Positions 20,987 through 30,368 of a DNA stretch of 63,596 nt are shown here, piece by piece. Origin of the DNA: an uncultured Gammaproteobacteria bacterium. Lineage in GTDB: Bacteria; Pseudomonadota; Gammaproteobacteria; Pseudomonadales; Pseudohongiellaceae. A program made the translations under genes and the position numbers. Location: the NCBI GenBank assembly GCA_903837345.1, contig CAILUG010000016.1:1-63596 (forward strand), written 5' to 3'. The notes beneath the pieces are model-generated. The model ran no database searches and was not told the DNA's origin. It saw nothing but the letters and a program-made list of their open reading frames with translations. Every line of letters begins with the position of its first letter. Positions within the stretch are counted from its first letter, which is position 1.

Positions 20987-22159
20987 GTGAGCCGCTCTTC
21001 CTATCATCCCACTTCCGTGCAGGCCTGCCATAGTATTGCCGACCTGCGCAGCCTGGCTCAACGCAAACTGCCCAGGGTCATGTTCGACTACATGGACGGT
21101 GCCGCGGAAGATGAAGTGTCCATGCAACGCAACAGTAGCGATTTCAACAACCATGCGCTGGTGCCGCACACCCTGACCGATGTCAGCTCGGTGAACCTGC
21201 GCACCCGCATCCAGGGCATCGATTCCGCGCTGCCGCTGCTGTTTTCCCCCACCGGCGGCCAGCGCCTGTTCAATCATGCAGGCGAAATGGCAACTGCCCC
21301 GGTGGCAGCAGAAAAAGGGCTTATCTATACACTTTCTTCAATGTCCACCTACAACATCGAAACCGTGGCTGCCCTCAGCAAGGGCACCAAGTGGTTCCAG
21401 ATCTATGTGTGGAAAGACCGCGGCGTGGTGAAGGAATTCATCGCCCGCTGCAAGGCCAGCGGTTATCACGCGCTGTGTCTGACTGTGGATGTGCAAACCT
21501 CCGGCCAGCGCGAGCGCGACCTGCGCAACGGCTTCACGCTGCCGCCGCGCTTCACCACCTCCTCACTGATCGACATGGCGCTGCATCCTTCCTGGTGGTG
21601 GCACACCATGACCAAGCCACGCATCACGCTCGCCAATGTCATCGGCAAAGGCGAACTCGGCGTCAACACCTCCACCGAGCTCGGCAAATATGCAGCCAGC
21701 CAGCTCGACCCGACCGTGAGCTACGACGATCTGGCGTGGATGATCCAGGAATGGGGCGGCCCGTTTCTGGTGAAAGGCCTGGTATCGGCCGCCGATGCCA
21801 AACGCGCCACCGACCTCGGCGCCACCGGGCTGATGCTGTCAAACCATGGCGGTCGCCAGCTCGATCACGCCATTTCCCCGATCAGTGCGCTGCCGGCGGT
21901 GGTGGATGCGGTGGGCGGGCGGGCGGAATTGATCGTGGATGGCGGCATCCGCCGAGGCACCGACATCATCAAGGCGCTCTCGCTCGGCGCCACCGCCTGC
22001 AGCATCGGCCGCCCCTATCTCTACGGGCTCGCTGCCGGTGGCAAGCCGGGCGTGGAACGAGCCATCTCGATACTGGCGAGTGAGCTCAAACGCGCAATGA
22101 TGCTGCTCGGCTGCGACGATGTGAAAAAGCTCGGGCCGCAGTATCTGCAGCAAAGATAG
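20987..22159 (+). CDS. FMN-dependent alpha-hydroxy-acid dehydrogenase/oxidase (LldD family)
   Basis: This 390-residue flavoenzyme belongs to the lactate/glycolate/mandelate dehydrogenase family, which oxidises 2-hydroxy acids using FMN. Visible motifs are PRVMFDYMDGAAEDE at the N-terminus, LLFSPTGGQRLFNHAGE, and the active-site segment SNHGGRQLD, followed by VDGGIRRGTDIIKALSLGA, which binds FMN phosphate. A GTG at 20987 is preceded by AGAGGA at 20974-20979, and this start gives the family length. The exact substrate cannot be read from sequence. Confidence 0.9.
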   Translation: MSRSSYHPTSVQACHSIADLRSLAQRKLPRVMFDYMDGAAEDEVSMQRNSSDFNNHALVPHTLTDVSSVNLRTRIQGIDSALPLLFSPTGGQRLFNHAGEMATAPVAAEKGLIYTLSSMSTYNIETVAALSKGTKWFQIYVWKDRGVVKEFIARCKASGYHALCLTVDVQTSGQRERDLRNGFTLPPRFTTSSLIDMALHPSWWWHTMTKPRITLANVIGKGELGVNTSTELGKYAASQLDPTVSYDDLAWMIQEWGGPFLVKGLVSAADAKRATDLGATGLMLSNHGGRQLDHAISPISALPAVVDAVGGRAELIVDGGIRRGTDIIKALSLGATACSIGRPYLYGLAAGGKPGVERAISILASELKRAMMLLGCDDVKKLGPQYLQQR

Positions 22160-22182
22160 TTGAGAATTGGGCAGGATCCCGG

Positions 22183-22581
22183 CTACACCCAATTTTCCAG
22201 CCGTAATCCTTTCACTCTTCTGAACTCTTTAAGATTATTGGTGACCAGAGTCAACGCTGCACTGCGAGCATGACCGGCGATGTGCAAATCATTGACCCCG
22301 ATAATAGTCCCTGCCTTTTCAAGCACTGCGCGTATCTCACCATAATGGGCAGCGGCTTTTGCATCGTATTCGAGCACTTCCAGACGGGAAGTAAAGTCTT
22401 CAACCAAGACCAGGTTTTGTTCAGGGTAGGCGCTTTTCTCGGCGCCGTGCAGCAATTCGGCAAGAGTAATGGCACTGATGCATATCTGCCCAGCATGCCG
22501 ATTGAAGGATTTGAGGGCCTCCAGAGGTTTACGCTTGATTACATAAATGACGATGTTGGTATCAAGCATATATTTGAGCAT
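22183..22581 (-). CDS. vapC: VapC-like PIN-domain ribonuclease toxin
   Basis: This 132-residue PIN-domain protein has the N-terminal LDTNIVIYVIK (Asp7), a central acidic residue in ITLAELLHGAEKS, and the C-terminal NDLHIAGHARSAALTLVTNN, so all acidic positions of a metal-dependent RNase are present. VapC toxins cleave tRNA or rRNA when released from antitoxin. It follows the vapB-like gene by 14 bases. It ends 23 bases from the convergent hydroxyacid dehydrogenase gene. Confidence 0.92.
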   Translation of the reverse strand: MLKYMLDTNIVIYVIKRKPLEALKSFNRHAGQICISAITLAELLHGAEKSAYPEQNLVLVEDFTSRLEVLEYDAKAAAHYGEIRAVLEKAGTIIGVNDLHIAGHARSAALTLVTNNLKEFRRVKGLRLENWV

Positions 22582-22595
22582 TGATTTAACTCCCT

Positions 22596-22829
22596 TTAAA
22601 AAGACTCCCGCTCCGTCTGTTCCTGGCTGGCACGCTCAGCCAGAAAATCGTCTGAGACTGCTTCCCTGGCAAGGAAAAAACTGTCCCAGCTCTTTTTCAC
22701 CGGCGAGAGAATACGATCCTGCCCAACCACACGAACTTCAACCTGTTTCACACTGTCTGGAAAGCGGGTATCCAGCGGCAATCGAACCGCCTGGGTACGA
22801 TTGTTGGTAAAGACGGAACCTTTGGACAT
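22596..22829 (-). CDS. vapB: VapB-like antitoxin
   Basis: This 77-residue protein starts MSKGSVFTNNRTQAVRLP, the typical AbrB/MazE-type swapped-hairpin DNA-binding fold of VapB, and ends in an acidic tail that would bind the toxin. The start at 22829 was chosen over an upstream ATG because the conserved domain begins right here and CAGGGAA lies before it. With vapC it forms a type II toxin-antitoxin module that should repress its own promoter. Confidence 0.88.
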   Translation of the reverse strand: MSKGSVFTNNRTQAVRLPLDTRFPDSVKQVEVRVVGQDRILSPVKKSWDSFFLAREAVSDDFLAERASQEQTERESF

Positions 22830-22940
22830 GAAGTTTCCCTGATCAGAACAGCTTGGGTTCCATTGTAGCAAAATCAGGGATAACTTGTATATCGCAGATG
22901 TATATAGCAGTCATGAATATGCAACTTTTCAGCTGAACAC

Positions 22941-23591
22941 TCACTTGCTTCTGGCCGCCATCGCATCGGCGGCAGCTTTGCTGTCGGCCAGGATAAGTTT
23001 GGTGACTTCGCGTTCGCTCATGCGCTGGAACCAGGCGCTGAGTCCCGGTACATCCTGCAAGGGATCCCACTGATAGACCATGCCGGCGATGCGGTTGCTG
23101 AGCGTGAAGGAGTAAAACACCACAATATCGGCCAGCGAGAACTCGGCACCGGCCATCCATGGCTGCAGTTTTGCCAGTCGTCCCAACGCAGCCAGGCCTT
23201 TGCGGGCGGCCGGCAGTGACGCTTCCTTCACATGGGCCGGCACTTCGCGCCCGAAGATCACGCCCACCAGATCGTGGATCGGGGTTTCCACATACAGCTC
23301 CTGCACTTTCATGATTTGCCGCACCTTGGCGCGGGCGAAGGGATCCTTTGGCAACAGCGGCACTTGCGGGTACGCCTCTTCCAGATAATCAAGAATGGCA
23401 TCGGTTTCACTGATGCAGCCAAAGGCGGTTTCCAGCATCGGCACCTTGCCCATCGGGCTTTTGGCAAGAAACTCCGGCTCCTGGCTGGGGCGTACAGCAA
23501 CGAATTCATGGGCAATCTGCTTTTCATGCAGCGCATGCTTGACCATGTTGAAATAATTGCTGAGCGGCATGCCGTAAAGTTTCAGGCTCAT
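22941..23591 (-). CDS. Glutathione S-transferase family protein
   Basis: This 216-residue protein has an N-terminal thioredoxin-like domain (MSLKLYGMPLSNYFNMV, KSPMGKVPMLE, ISETDAILDYLEEAYP) and an all-helical C-terminal domain ending near PGLSAWFQRMSER. GSTs conjugate glutathione to electrophiles or reduce peroxides; the subfamily is not clear. AAGGAG seven bases before the ATG at 23591 supports this start over a long upstream open frame. Confidence 0.92.
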   Translation of the reverse strand: MSLKLYGMPLSNYFNMVKHALHEKQIAHEFVAVRPSQEPEFLAKSPMGKVPMLETAFGCISETDAILDYLEEAYPQVPLLPKDPFARAKVRQIMKVQELYVETPIHDLVGVIFGREVPAHVKEASLPAARKGLAALGRLAKLQPWMAGAEFSLADIVVFYSFTLSNRIAGMVYQWDPLQDVPGLSAWFQRMSEREVTKLILADSKAAADAMAARSK

Positions 23592-23602
23592 CGGGAGACT
23601 CC

Positions 23603-23637
23603 TTGGGGAATGGGGACAGACCACGATTTCGCCCCAA
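23603..23637. repeat. REP-like palindromic element
   Basis: A 6-bp stem (TTGGGG / CCCCAA) closes around GGGACAGACCACGATTTC (23613-23630). The same 18-base word, with two or three changes, occurs twice in tandem near 58843. It lies between the divergent GST and PQQ dehydrogenase genes. Confidence 0.45.
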
Positions 23638-23720
23638 TAGTTTGCCCATTGCAACTGGATCCAGCGAAATTGTGGAATGCCCCTATTTGGCCACTGCCAG
23701 AAATTCATGCACGCGCCAAT

Positions 23721-23747
23721 TTGCAATTGGCTGCGGTTGGCTATAAT
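23721..23747 (+). promoter_or_regulatory. Candidate sigma70 promoter of the PQQ dehydrogenase gene
   Basis: TTGCAA (23721-23726) and a perfect TATAAT (23742-23747) are spaced 15 bases apart, slightly short of the usual 16-18. The -10 box ends 32 bases before the start codon. The same core TGGCTATAATCC recurs upstream of the DUF6065 gene. Confidence 0.45.
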
Positions 23748-23779
23748 CCCCCGCCACAGCCACTCCCGAAGGTTTCTCC

Positions 23780-25897
23780 ATGTCCCAGCTTGCGATCCGC
23801 CGCTTCTGCCAGTCCCTCGTTCTCGTTGCTGCTGCCCTGCCGGCATTGTGGGCCGGCAGCAGTAATGCTGCCGAAGCCATCAAGCCGGCGCCGGCGTTCA
23901 CCCGGGAACAGCTCACAGCACCGCCACAGAACGGCTGGCTCACCAACGGCGGCAACCTCAGCAACCAGCGTTTCTCCCCGCTCACCCAGATCAACCGCGA
24001 CAACGTCGCCAAGCTGAAAGGCGTATGGCGTGCCGGCCTCAAAGGCTCGGCACTGGAGCTGCGCCACAACAACCAGGCACAGCCGCTCATCTATGAAGGC
24101 GTGCTCTATATCAGCACCGGCCAGGATGACGTGTTTGCAATCAGCCTCGACACCGGTGAAGTGCTGTGGAGTTACCAGAGCGGCCTGAAAGAAAGCGATG
24201 CGCTGGTGTGCTGCGGCTGGGTCAGTCGCGGTGTTGGCATGGGCGATGGCAAGATCTATATCGGCCAGCTCGATTCCAAACTGGTGGCGCTCGACCAGAA
24301 GACCGGCAAAGTGGTGTGGTCCATCAAAGCCGCCGATCCCAAAGTGGGCTACAGCTTCACGGCCGCCCCGCTCTATTACGACGGCATGGTGATTATCGGC
24401 AACGCCGGCGGCGACATGGGCACGCGTGGCCGCATGCAAGCCTTCAACGCCAAAACCGGCGCCACCATCTGGACTTTCTACACCATCCCCGGCCCCGGCG
24501 AATTCGGCCACGACACCTGGCCGCAGGACAAGAACGTGTGGGAATGGGGCGGCGCGCCGATCTGGCACACGCCTGCCGTTGATCCGGAAGCCGGCCTGTT
24601 GTATTTCTCCACCGGCAACGCCGGCCCGGTGATTGGTGGCGCCGTGCGCCCCGGCAACAACCTGTTCACGGCTTCCATCGTCGCGCTCGACATCAAAACC
24701 GGCCTTTACAAATGGCACTTCCAGGAAGTGCATCACGACATCTGGGACTACGACGCTCCCAACCCGATCGTGCTGTTTGAAGCCAACTACAACGGCGTGA
24801 AACGCAAAGGCCTGGCGCAGGCTGGCAAAACCGGTTGGATCTATCTGCTGGATCGCCTGACCGGCGAACCGCTGATCGGCATCGATGAAAAGCCGGTGAT
24901 GCAGGAAGCCCGACAAGCGACTGCCGCCACCCAGCCGGTGCCGAGAGGCGATGCGCTGGTGCCACTCGACATCCCCTATGCCCCGGAAAATTACGAATTG
25001 ATCAACAAAGGCGCCATTTTCACGCCGTTCTTCGACAAGCCGGTGCCGTTCACGCCGATGGCCGCCGTCAACTGGCCGCCCAGCGCCTACGACCCGGCTA
25101 CCAACCTGATGTTCGTGTGCGCCACCGACACTGCCAACGCAGCGATCGCCAATGCCACCCAATATGAAAAACCCACCTTCAACCAGCAGTTCCTCGGCGG
25201 CGCCTATGTGGGTGCCGGCCTGTTGCGTCGCGGCATCATTTCAGCAGTGGATGTGAAGACCAACAAGATCGCTTGGCAACGGCAGTTCAATGACGGCTGC
25301 CGCAGCGGCCAGCTGGCCACTGCCGGCGGCCTGCTGTTCATCGGTCGCAACGACGGCCATCTGGAAGCGATGGACACCCGCAACGGCGCCAAACTGTGGG
25401 AGTTCCGCACCGATGCGCCGATCAACTCGGCCGTGAGCACGTTCCAGTACAAGGGCAAACAATATGTCGCCACCTATGCCGGCGGCGGTTTGTTCGGGGC
25501 GCAGAAAGGCGATGGTGTGTGGCTGTTTTCACTGGAAGGCACGCTCAACCAGTTGCCGGCAGTGAGCACTGCCGGGCCCAATCCCAACCCCACCATGGCG
25601 GGTAATGCCGGCACTGCCGCACCCAAAACAGTGGCCACGCCACCAGCCGGACGCGTCGCCAACAAGGGCGCTGGCAAAACCACCTACATGGCAGTGTGCG
25701 TGTATTGCCACGGCGAAACCGGCACTGGCGGCCACGGCGGCGGCGCCGAACTCACCTCGGCGCTGACAGTGGACGCCATCATGGCCATGCTCAGCACCGG
25801 CAAAGGCCAGATGCCCAATTTCAGCGGCGGGCTCAGCGTGGAGCAGATGCACGACATTTCCAGCTTTGTGAAGGAAGATCTGATCGTCAAAAAATAA
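23780..25897 (+). CDS. PQQ-dependent alcohol dehydrogenase fused to cytochrome c
   Basis: This 705-residue periplasmic quinoprotein has a signal peptide (cleaved near SNAA, residue 31), an eight-bladed propeller with tryptophan-docking repeats, and a C-terminal cytochrome c domain with C640-V-Y-C643-H644. The adjacent cysteines C144-C145 match the vicinal disulfide next to PQQ in alcohol dehydrogenases. WDYD puts Asp323 and Asp325 two apart, an arrangement also seen in lanthanide-binding members, but not exclusive to them. Such enzymes oxidise alcohols and pass electrons via heme to the respiratory chain. The substrate is unknown. The heme methionine ligand is probably in GKGQMPNF. Confidence 0.9.
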   Translation: MSQLAIRRFCQSLVLVAAALPALWAGSSNAAEAIKPAPAFTREQLTAPPQNGWLTNGGNLSNQRFSPLTQINRDNVAKLKGVWRAGLKGSALELRHNNQAQPLIYEGVLYISTGQDDVFAISLDTGEVLWSYQSGLKESDALVCCGWVSRGVGMGDGKIYIGQLDSKLVALDQKTGKVVWSIKAADPKVGYSFTAAPLYYDGMVIIGNAGGDMGTRGRMQAFNAKTGATIWTFYTIPGPGEFGHDTWPQDKNVWEWGGAPIWHTPAVDPEAGLLYFSTGNAGPVIGGAVRPGNNLFTASIVALDIKTGLYKWHFQEVHHDIWDYDAPNPIVLFEANYNGVKRKGLAQAGKTGWIYLLDRLTGEPLIGIDEKPVMQEARQATAATQPVPRGDALVPLDIPYAPENYELINKGAIFTPFFDKPVPFTPMAAVNWPPSAYDPATNLMFVCATDTANAAIANATQYEKPTFNQQFLGGAYVGAGLLRRGIISAVDVKTNKIAWQRQFNDGCRSGQLATAGGLLFIGRNDGHLEAMDTRNGAKLWEFRTDAPINSAVSTFQYKGKQYVATYAGGGLFGAQKGDGVWLFSLEGTLNQLPAVSTAGPNPNPTMAGNAGTAAPKTVATPPAGRVANKGAGKTTYMAVCVYCHGETGTGGHGGGAELTSALTVDAIMAMLSTGKGQMPNFSGGLSVEQMHDISSFVKEDLIVKK

Positions 25898-25906
25898 CTG
25901 GCCTGG

Positions 25907-26311
25907 TCAGCCCTTGACGGTTTGCAGTACCAGGTATTCCCTGGGGCTGAAGTGTTTAAGGGCTGTCACCAGGCACACGAACCCGAAGATGGCGGCCACG
26001 CAGGCGGCCATCTGGGCCGGGTCGGGCGGCACGATCAGCCAGAAGCCCTTGCCCTTGATCAACGATGAAAAGCTGGACACACAGAACGGCATCGCAAACA
26101 GCCGGAAGGTCTGCCAGTGATCCAATTTGATCTTGGAACCGGCGCCGATGCTCAATAACAGTGCACAACCGATCACCAGGCTGATGCCGATCGAATTGAT
26201 CCAGATCTGCGGTGAAGGGTCGAATTCAAAGCCCAAATTCACCAAATACCACACCAAATAGCACCAAAGTACGATTTTGCTGCGGGACAGTTGGGTAATG
26301 TAGTTCAGCAT
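25907..26311 (-). CDS. Small integral membrane protein, unknown function
   Basis: This 134-residue protein has four probable membrane helices (around residues 10-26, 36-52, 64-80 and 103-120). It ends convergently 9 bases from the PQQ dehydrogenase gene. AAGGAG seven bases before the ATG at 26311 decides the start. I do not recognise the family, and no catalytic motif is visible. It lies 75 bases downstream of the nucleotide-sugar dehydrogenase on the same strand and may be in its transcript. Confidence 0.65.
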   Translation of the reverse strand: MLNYITQLSRSKIVLWCYLVWYLVNLGFEFDPSPQIWINSIGISLVIGCALLLSIGAGSKIKLDHWQTFRLFAMPFCVSSFSSLIKGKGFWLIVPPDPAQMAACVAAIFGFVCLVTALKHFSPREYLVLQTVKG

Positions 26312-26386
26312 GCGAGCACTCCTTTTGGGTTGCACTAACCTGGATAAAGCAGGTTTTGTGCCAGCTCGTGCATGCAGTGGGGTTGC

Positions 26387-27670
26387 CTAGGCTTTCACCA
26401 CATTGGCAGCGCTTTCCTGGTAGACGCCGCGGGTGTCCACAATCAGCTTCGAATGGGCCTTGATCATCGCGTAGTCGAAGATGTCGTGGTTGGTGGCGAT
26501 CAGCACCACGTCGTAGATGGCCAGCGTGGCGGGCGTGACATCCACACTCGCCAGCTCGAAGTGATGCTCGCGCATTTTCGGGAACACCGGCACCCACGGA
26601 TCGGCATAGGCAATTACTGCGCCCTTGGCCTCCAGCAACTCCATCAGTTTCACCGACGGCGATTCGCGCATGTCGTCGATGTTTTTCTTGTAGGAAATGC
26701 CCAGCACCAGCACCTTGCTGCCCTTGATCGAGCGCTCGCGCTGGTTGAGCGCATCCATCACCTTGCCCACCACCCACTCCGGCATCGCCGTGTTCACCTC
26801 ACCCGCCAGCTCGATAAAACGGGTATGCACGCCATATTCGCGCGCCTTCCAGGTGAGGTAGAACGGATCAATCGGAATGCAGTGGCCGCCGAGTCCCGGG
26901 CCTGGGTAATACGGCACAAAACCAAAGGGCTTGGTGGCAGCAGCACGAATCACTTCGTGAATGTCGATACCCATGCGGTCAGCCACTATCTTCATCTCGT
27001 TGACGAGGCCGATGTTGATGGCGCGATGAATGTTCTCGAGCAATTTGGTCATCTCGGCGGTCTGGGTGGAGCTCACCGGCACTACTTTGTCGATGACAGC
27101 GCTGTAAAGTTTCACGCCTTCGGCCAGACAGGCAGGCGTGACACCGCCCACCACTTTCGGAATCGTCTGTGTGCGGAAATTGGCATTGCCCGGATCTTCC
27201 CGCTCGGGCGAGAACACCAGGAATACATCCTTGCCCACCACAAAGCCGCGCGCTTCGATGCGCGGTTTCAGTTCTTCTTCGGTGGTGCCGGGATAAGTGG
27301 TGCTTTCCAGCGAAACCAGCTGGCCTTTGCGCAAATACGGCACCAGCGAATCCATGGTGCCTGTCACGTAGCTCAGATCAGGCTCGCGGTATTTGTTGAG
27401 CGGCGTTGGCACGCAGATGATCAGCGCATCGGGCTCAGCCGCGCGGGCGAAATCTGCGGTGGCTGTAAGTCCTCTTTGCTTGCCCAGCGCTACGGCCTCG
27501 TTACCAATATGCTTGATATAACTCCTGCCGGCATTGAGCGCATCCACCTTGCTTTGGTCGATATCAAAGCCAAGCACCTGCACGCCAGCCTCGGCGAAAC
27601 GCAGCGCCAGAGGCAGACCTACATAGCCGAGGCCAACGATGCCGACTGTGCCTGTGTATTTGTTCATCAT
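26387..27670 (-). CDS. UDP-N-acetylglucosamine/galactosamine 6-dehydrogenase-type nucleotide-sugar dehydrogenase
   Basis: This 427-residue protein has the complete UDP-sugar dehydrogenase fold. The NAD site is [20 protein letters not shown] at residues 9-28, followed by the conserved [13 protein letters not shown]. The catalytic cysteine lies in [14 protein letters not shown], and the C-terminal part has [14 protein letters not shown]. It resembles WbpA/WbpO-type enzymes that make uronic acids for surface polysaccharides. ATG-ATG start codons sit at 27670 and 27667. It lies 29 bases downstream of the ugd remnant, so the two probably belonged to one polysaccharide-precursor operon. Confidence 0.92.
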   Translation of the reverse strand: MMNKYTGTVGIVGLGYVGLPLALRFAEAGVQVLGFDIDQSKVDALNAGRSYIKHIGNEAVALGKQRGLTATADFARAAEPDALIICVPTPLNKYREPDLSYVTGTMDSLVPYLRKGQLVSLESTTYPGTTEEELKPRIEARGFVVGKDVFLVFSPEREDPGNANFRTQTIPKVVGGVTPACLAEGVKLYSAVIDKVVPVSSTQTAEMTKLLENIHRAINIGLVNEMKIVADRMGIDIHEVIRAAATKPFGFVPYYPGPGLGGHCIPIDPFYLTWKAREYGVHTRFIELAGEVNTAMPEWVVGKVMDALNQRERSIKGSKVLVLGISYKKNIDDMRESPSVKLMELLEAKGAVIAYADPWVPVFPKMREHHFELASVDVTPATLAIYDVVLIATNHDIFDYAMIKAHSKLIVDTRGVYQESAANVVKA

Positions 27671-27699
27671 AGAGTCTTCACCAGTGGTTGGGGGTATGT

Positions 27700-28443
27700 T
27701 TAGGCATCGCTGCCAAACAAATCCCGGCTGTAAATTTTATCAGTCACATCCCGAAGTTCATCCGTGATGCGATTGGCTACGATCACGTCGGCCTGGGCTT
27801 TGAAGGTGGCGAGGTCGTTGACCACCGGGGAACGGAAAAATTCAGCCTCTTTCAACACCGGCTCATAGACGATCACTTCCACTCCCTTGGCCTTGATGCG
27901 CTTCATGATGCCCTGCACGCTGGAGGCGCGGTAATTGTCCGACCCGGCCTTCATCACCAGCCGGTAAATGCCCACCACCTTGGGCTGGCGCAGCAAAATG
28001 CTGGTGGCGATGAAGTCTTTGCGGGTGGTGTTGGCGTCGACAATGGCGTTGATCAGGTTCTGCGGCACCGTCTGGTAATTGGCCAGCAGCTGCTTGGTGT
28101 CCTTGGGCAGGCAATAGCCGCCATAGCCAAAGGAAGGGTTGTTGTAGTGGTTGCCGATGCGCGGATCCAGGCACACCCCTTCAATGATCTGGCGGGTATC
28201 CAGATCATTGGTGGCAGCGTAGGAATCCAGCTCGTTGAAATAGGCCACCCGCATGGCCAGGTAGGTGTTGGCAAACAGCTTGATGGCCTCGGCCTCGGTG
28301 GAACCGGTGAACACGGTGGGAATATCCTGTTTGAGGGCCCCCTGCTTCAGCAGATTGGCAAAGACCTCGGCCCGGGCCGAGCGCTCGCCCACCACGATGC
28401 GCGAGGGGTAGAGGTTGTCGTGCAGGGCCTTGCCCTCGCGCAC
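27700..28443 (-). pseudogene. ugd: 5'-truncated UDP-glucose 6-dehydrogenase
   Basis: The encoded residues match the last about 245 residues of Escherichia-type Ugd (full length about 388), from [14 protein letters not shown] through [11 protein letters not shown], the catalytic-cysteine motif [12 protein letters not shown], and the C-terminal SRDLFGSD. The N-terminal NAD-binding domain, roughly 145 residues, is missing. At 28435-28443 the Ugd homology stops and TonB-receptor sequence begins. The frame stays open upstream to an ATG inside the receptor sequence (28461), so a short product could be made, but it could not bind NAD. Confidence 0.88.
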
Positions 28444-30304
28444 GTTTGGCATTGCCCACATTGAAGCCGAACGAGCCGTCGTATTGGCTTACCTGCAAGT
28501 CGTGGTAATCGGTGTAGTAGTAAGCGGCATTCAGTTCGAAGGTTCTGTTGTTGAAAAAGTTCTTGCTGCCGATTTCATACGAGTGGGCTTTTTCTTCCTT
28601 GAACTCGAAATAATACGGGTTGTTGGAGCGGGCATCAAAACCGCCGGCCTTGTAGCCGGTGGTGGCGCTGGCGTAAATCATGCTCTGGTCGTTCACATCC
28701 CATTCCAGATTCACCAGCGGCGTGAACTGGTTTTCGGTGCGCTTCCCTGCAAGGTCATGAGTGGGCGCTATCACACCGGGCGCGATCACCTGCCCTGCCA
28801 ACTGGTTGGTGTAGATCTTGTAGGCGCCGTAATAGACCCTGGCAGCCACGCCATCGGTGAGCGGCTGATCGGTGGCGAGGTCGAGCACATTCATGCGGCG
28901 AAAACCGCTCTTGTCTTCGCCGGTGTAGCGGGCGCCGAGGGTGAGGTGCCAATCATTGGTGAAGTTCCACTTGCCCTGGAAAAACACCGCGTCAGTCGAA
29001 TTGCTCTGGCCGTTGTCGCGGCGGACCCTGGTGCCGGCGATCACGGCCAACGCGCGCCTGGTCGGGTCGGACGATGACAGCGCCACGGTTTTCAGGAAGC
29101 TGTCGGCCGGCACATTCAGTATTTCCAGCGAGGTCATGTCGGCACTCTGGTAATAGGCGCCGGCCAGCCATTCCAGTTTCTGGCCCTTGGGTGAAATCAA
29201 GCGGAATTCCTGGCTGAACTGCGAGTAGTTTTCGCCCAGCTGCACGTTGAAGGAATTGGCTGGCGTGTAATCACAGTCGCACAGTTCGCTCACGTCGTAG
29301 TGCACGTGGCCGGTCACCGAGGTGAGTTTGAGGTTGTTGCTGAAATCGTAATTGAGCGTGAGGGTTTCGTTTCTCACATTGTTGATGCTTTGTTCGGGGC
29401 TGTTGGTCTCACGCGTGAAGTCGAGATTGGCTTCCATCGCGGGCTGGCCAAACATGGTGAGAATTTGCGCCATGGTCTTGCCGGCAATCGGAGTGGCGCC
29501 GGCCGGATACAGGTTGGGATCGTCGCGCACCACTTCAAACTGGCGGCCATGGGTGTCGAAACTGTTGCGTTCGATTTTCAGAGTGCCGTTGAGGGCCTGC
29601 GTGATATCCCAGTCGAGCATGAGGCGCCAGGTATCTTCATCGCGCACAGGCTCTTTCTGGGCCTTGGTGGAGTTCATGAGATAGCCGTCGTCGTGATAGC
29701 CACGCCAGGCGAAACGCGCGCGCAGGTTGTCGGTGAGCGGCCCGGAGGCAATGGCCGTCACTTCGTCCTGGTGGGATTCGAATTCATGCAGCACATCCAC
29801 CGACAACTCTTTGTCATTGGTGGGGCGCGCGGTGGTGTAGTTGATGGCGCCGGCAATGGTGTTCTTGCCGAAGATGATGCTTTGCGGGCCCCTCAGCACT
29901 TCGATGCGTTTCAAGTCGAGATAAGGCGCCCGCAGCAGCACCTGACGGCCGTAATAGATGCCGTCGTTGTATTGCCCTACCGACTGTTCAAAGCCCTGGT
30001 TGTTGCCGGAGCCGATGCCGCGGATATAAACCTGCGTGCTGACCGCGGTTTCCGTCATGTACAGATTGGGTACAAACTCCACCAGGTCGGCAATCTTGTT
30101 GATGTTGCCGGCTTCTATATGCTCGGCCTCCACCACGCTAACCGAGATCGGCACGTCTTTCAGTGATTCTTCCCGCTTCTGCGCGGTGACGGTGATTACT
30201 TCGAGTTGTGGCTGCTGGGCAGCGGCAACCGTGGCCTGTGCGAGTGCAAGTGTAGCAATGGCGGCTGTCAATGGTGACAAGTTGCGCTTGCTGAGTCGAA
30301 TCAT
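28443..30304 (-). pseudogene. 3'-truncated TonB-dependent receptor
   Basis: This frame encodes an outer-membrane receptor with signal peptide (MIRLSKRNL...VAAAQ), a plug domain (VITVTAQKREESLKDVPI; IEVLRGPQSIIFGKNTIAG) and most of the beta barrel. Family homology ends at about residue 620 with [12 protein letters not shown]; the final strands and terminal aromatic residue are missing. Past that point the reading frame continues about 75 more codons out of frame through ugd, to 28205. The product would probably not fold in the outer membrane. The substrate class (siderophore, B12 or carbohydrate) is not evident. AGGAG supports the start at 30304. Confidence 0.88.
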
Positions 30305-30368
30305 GGGTGCTGCTCCTGTTTCTGGATTGTCCTTTCCAACTTTATCCAACCTGACTCTCTTTACGACA

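Noticed and set aside
22160-22200. Intrinsic terminator between the hydroxyacid dehydrogenase and vapC
   Set aside because: A 7-bp AATTGGG/CCCAATT repeat is present, but the 16-base loop and short stem are weak; it was not strong enough to annotate.
23741-25162. A 473-codon minus-strand frame across the PQQ dehydrogenase gene
   Set aside because: Antisense shadow of a confidently identified quinoprotein; its sequence has no conserved domain.
26372-27703. A 443-codon plus-strand frame across the nucleotide-sugar dehydrogenase
   Set aside because: It is antisense to a gene with every expected catalytic motif; it has no independent support.
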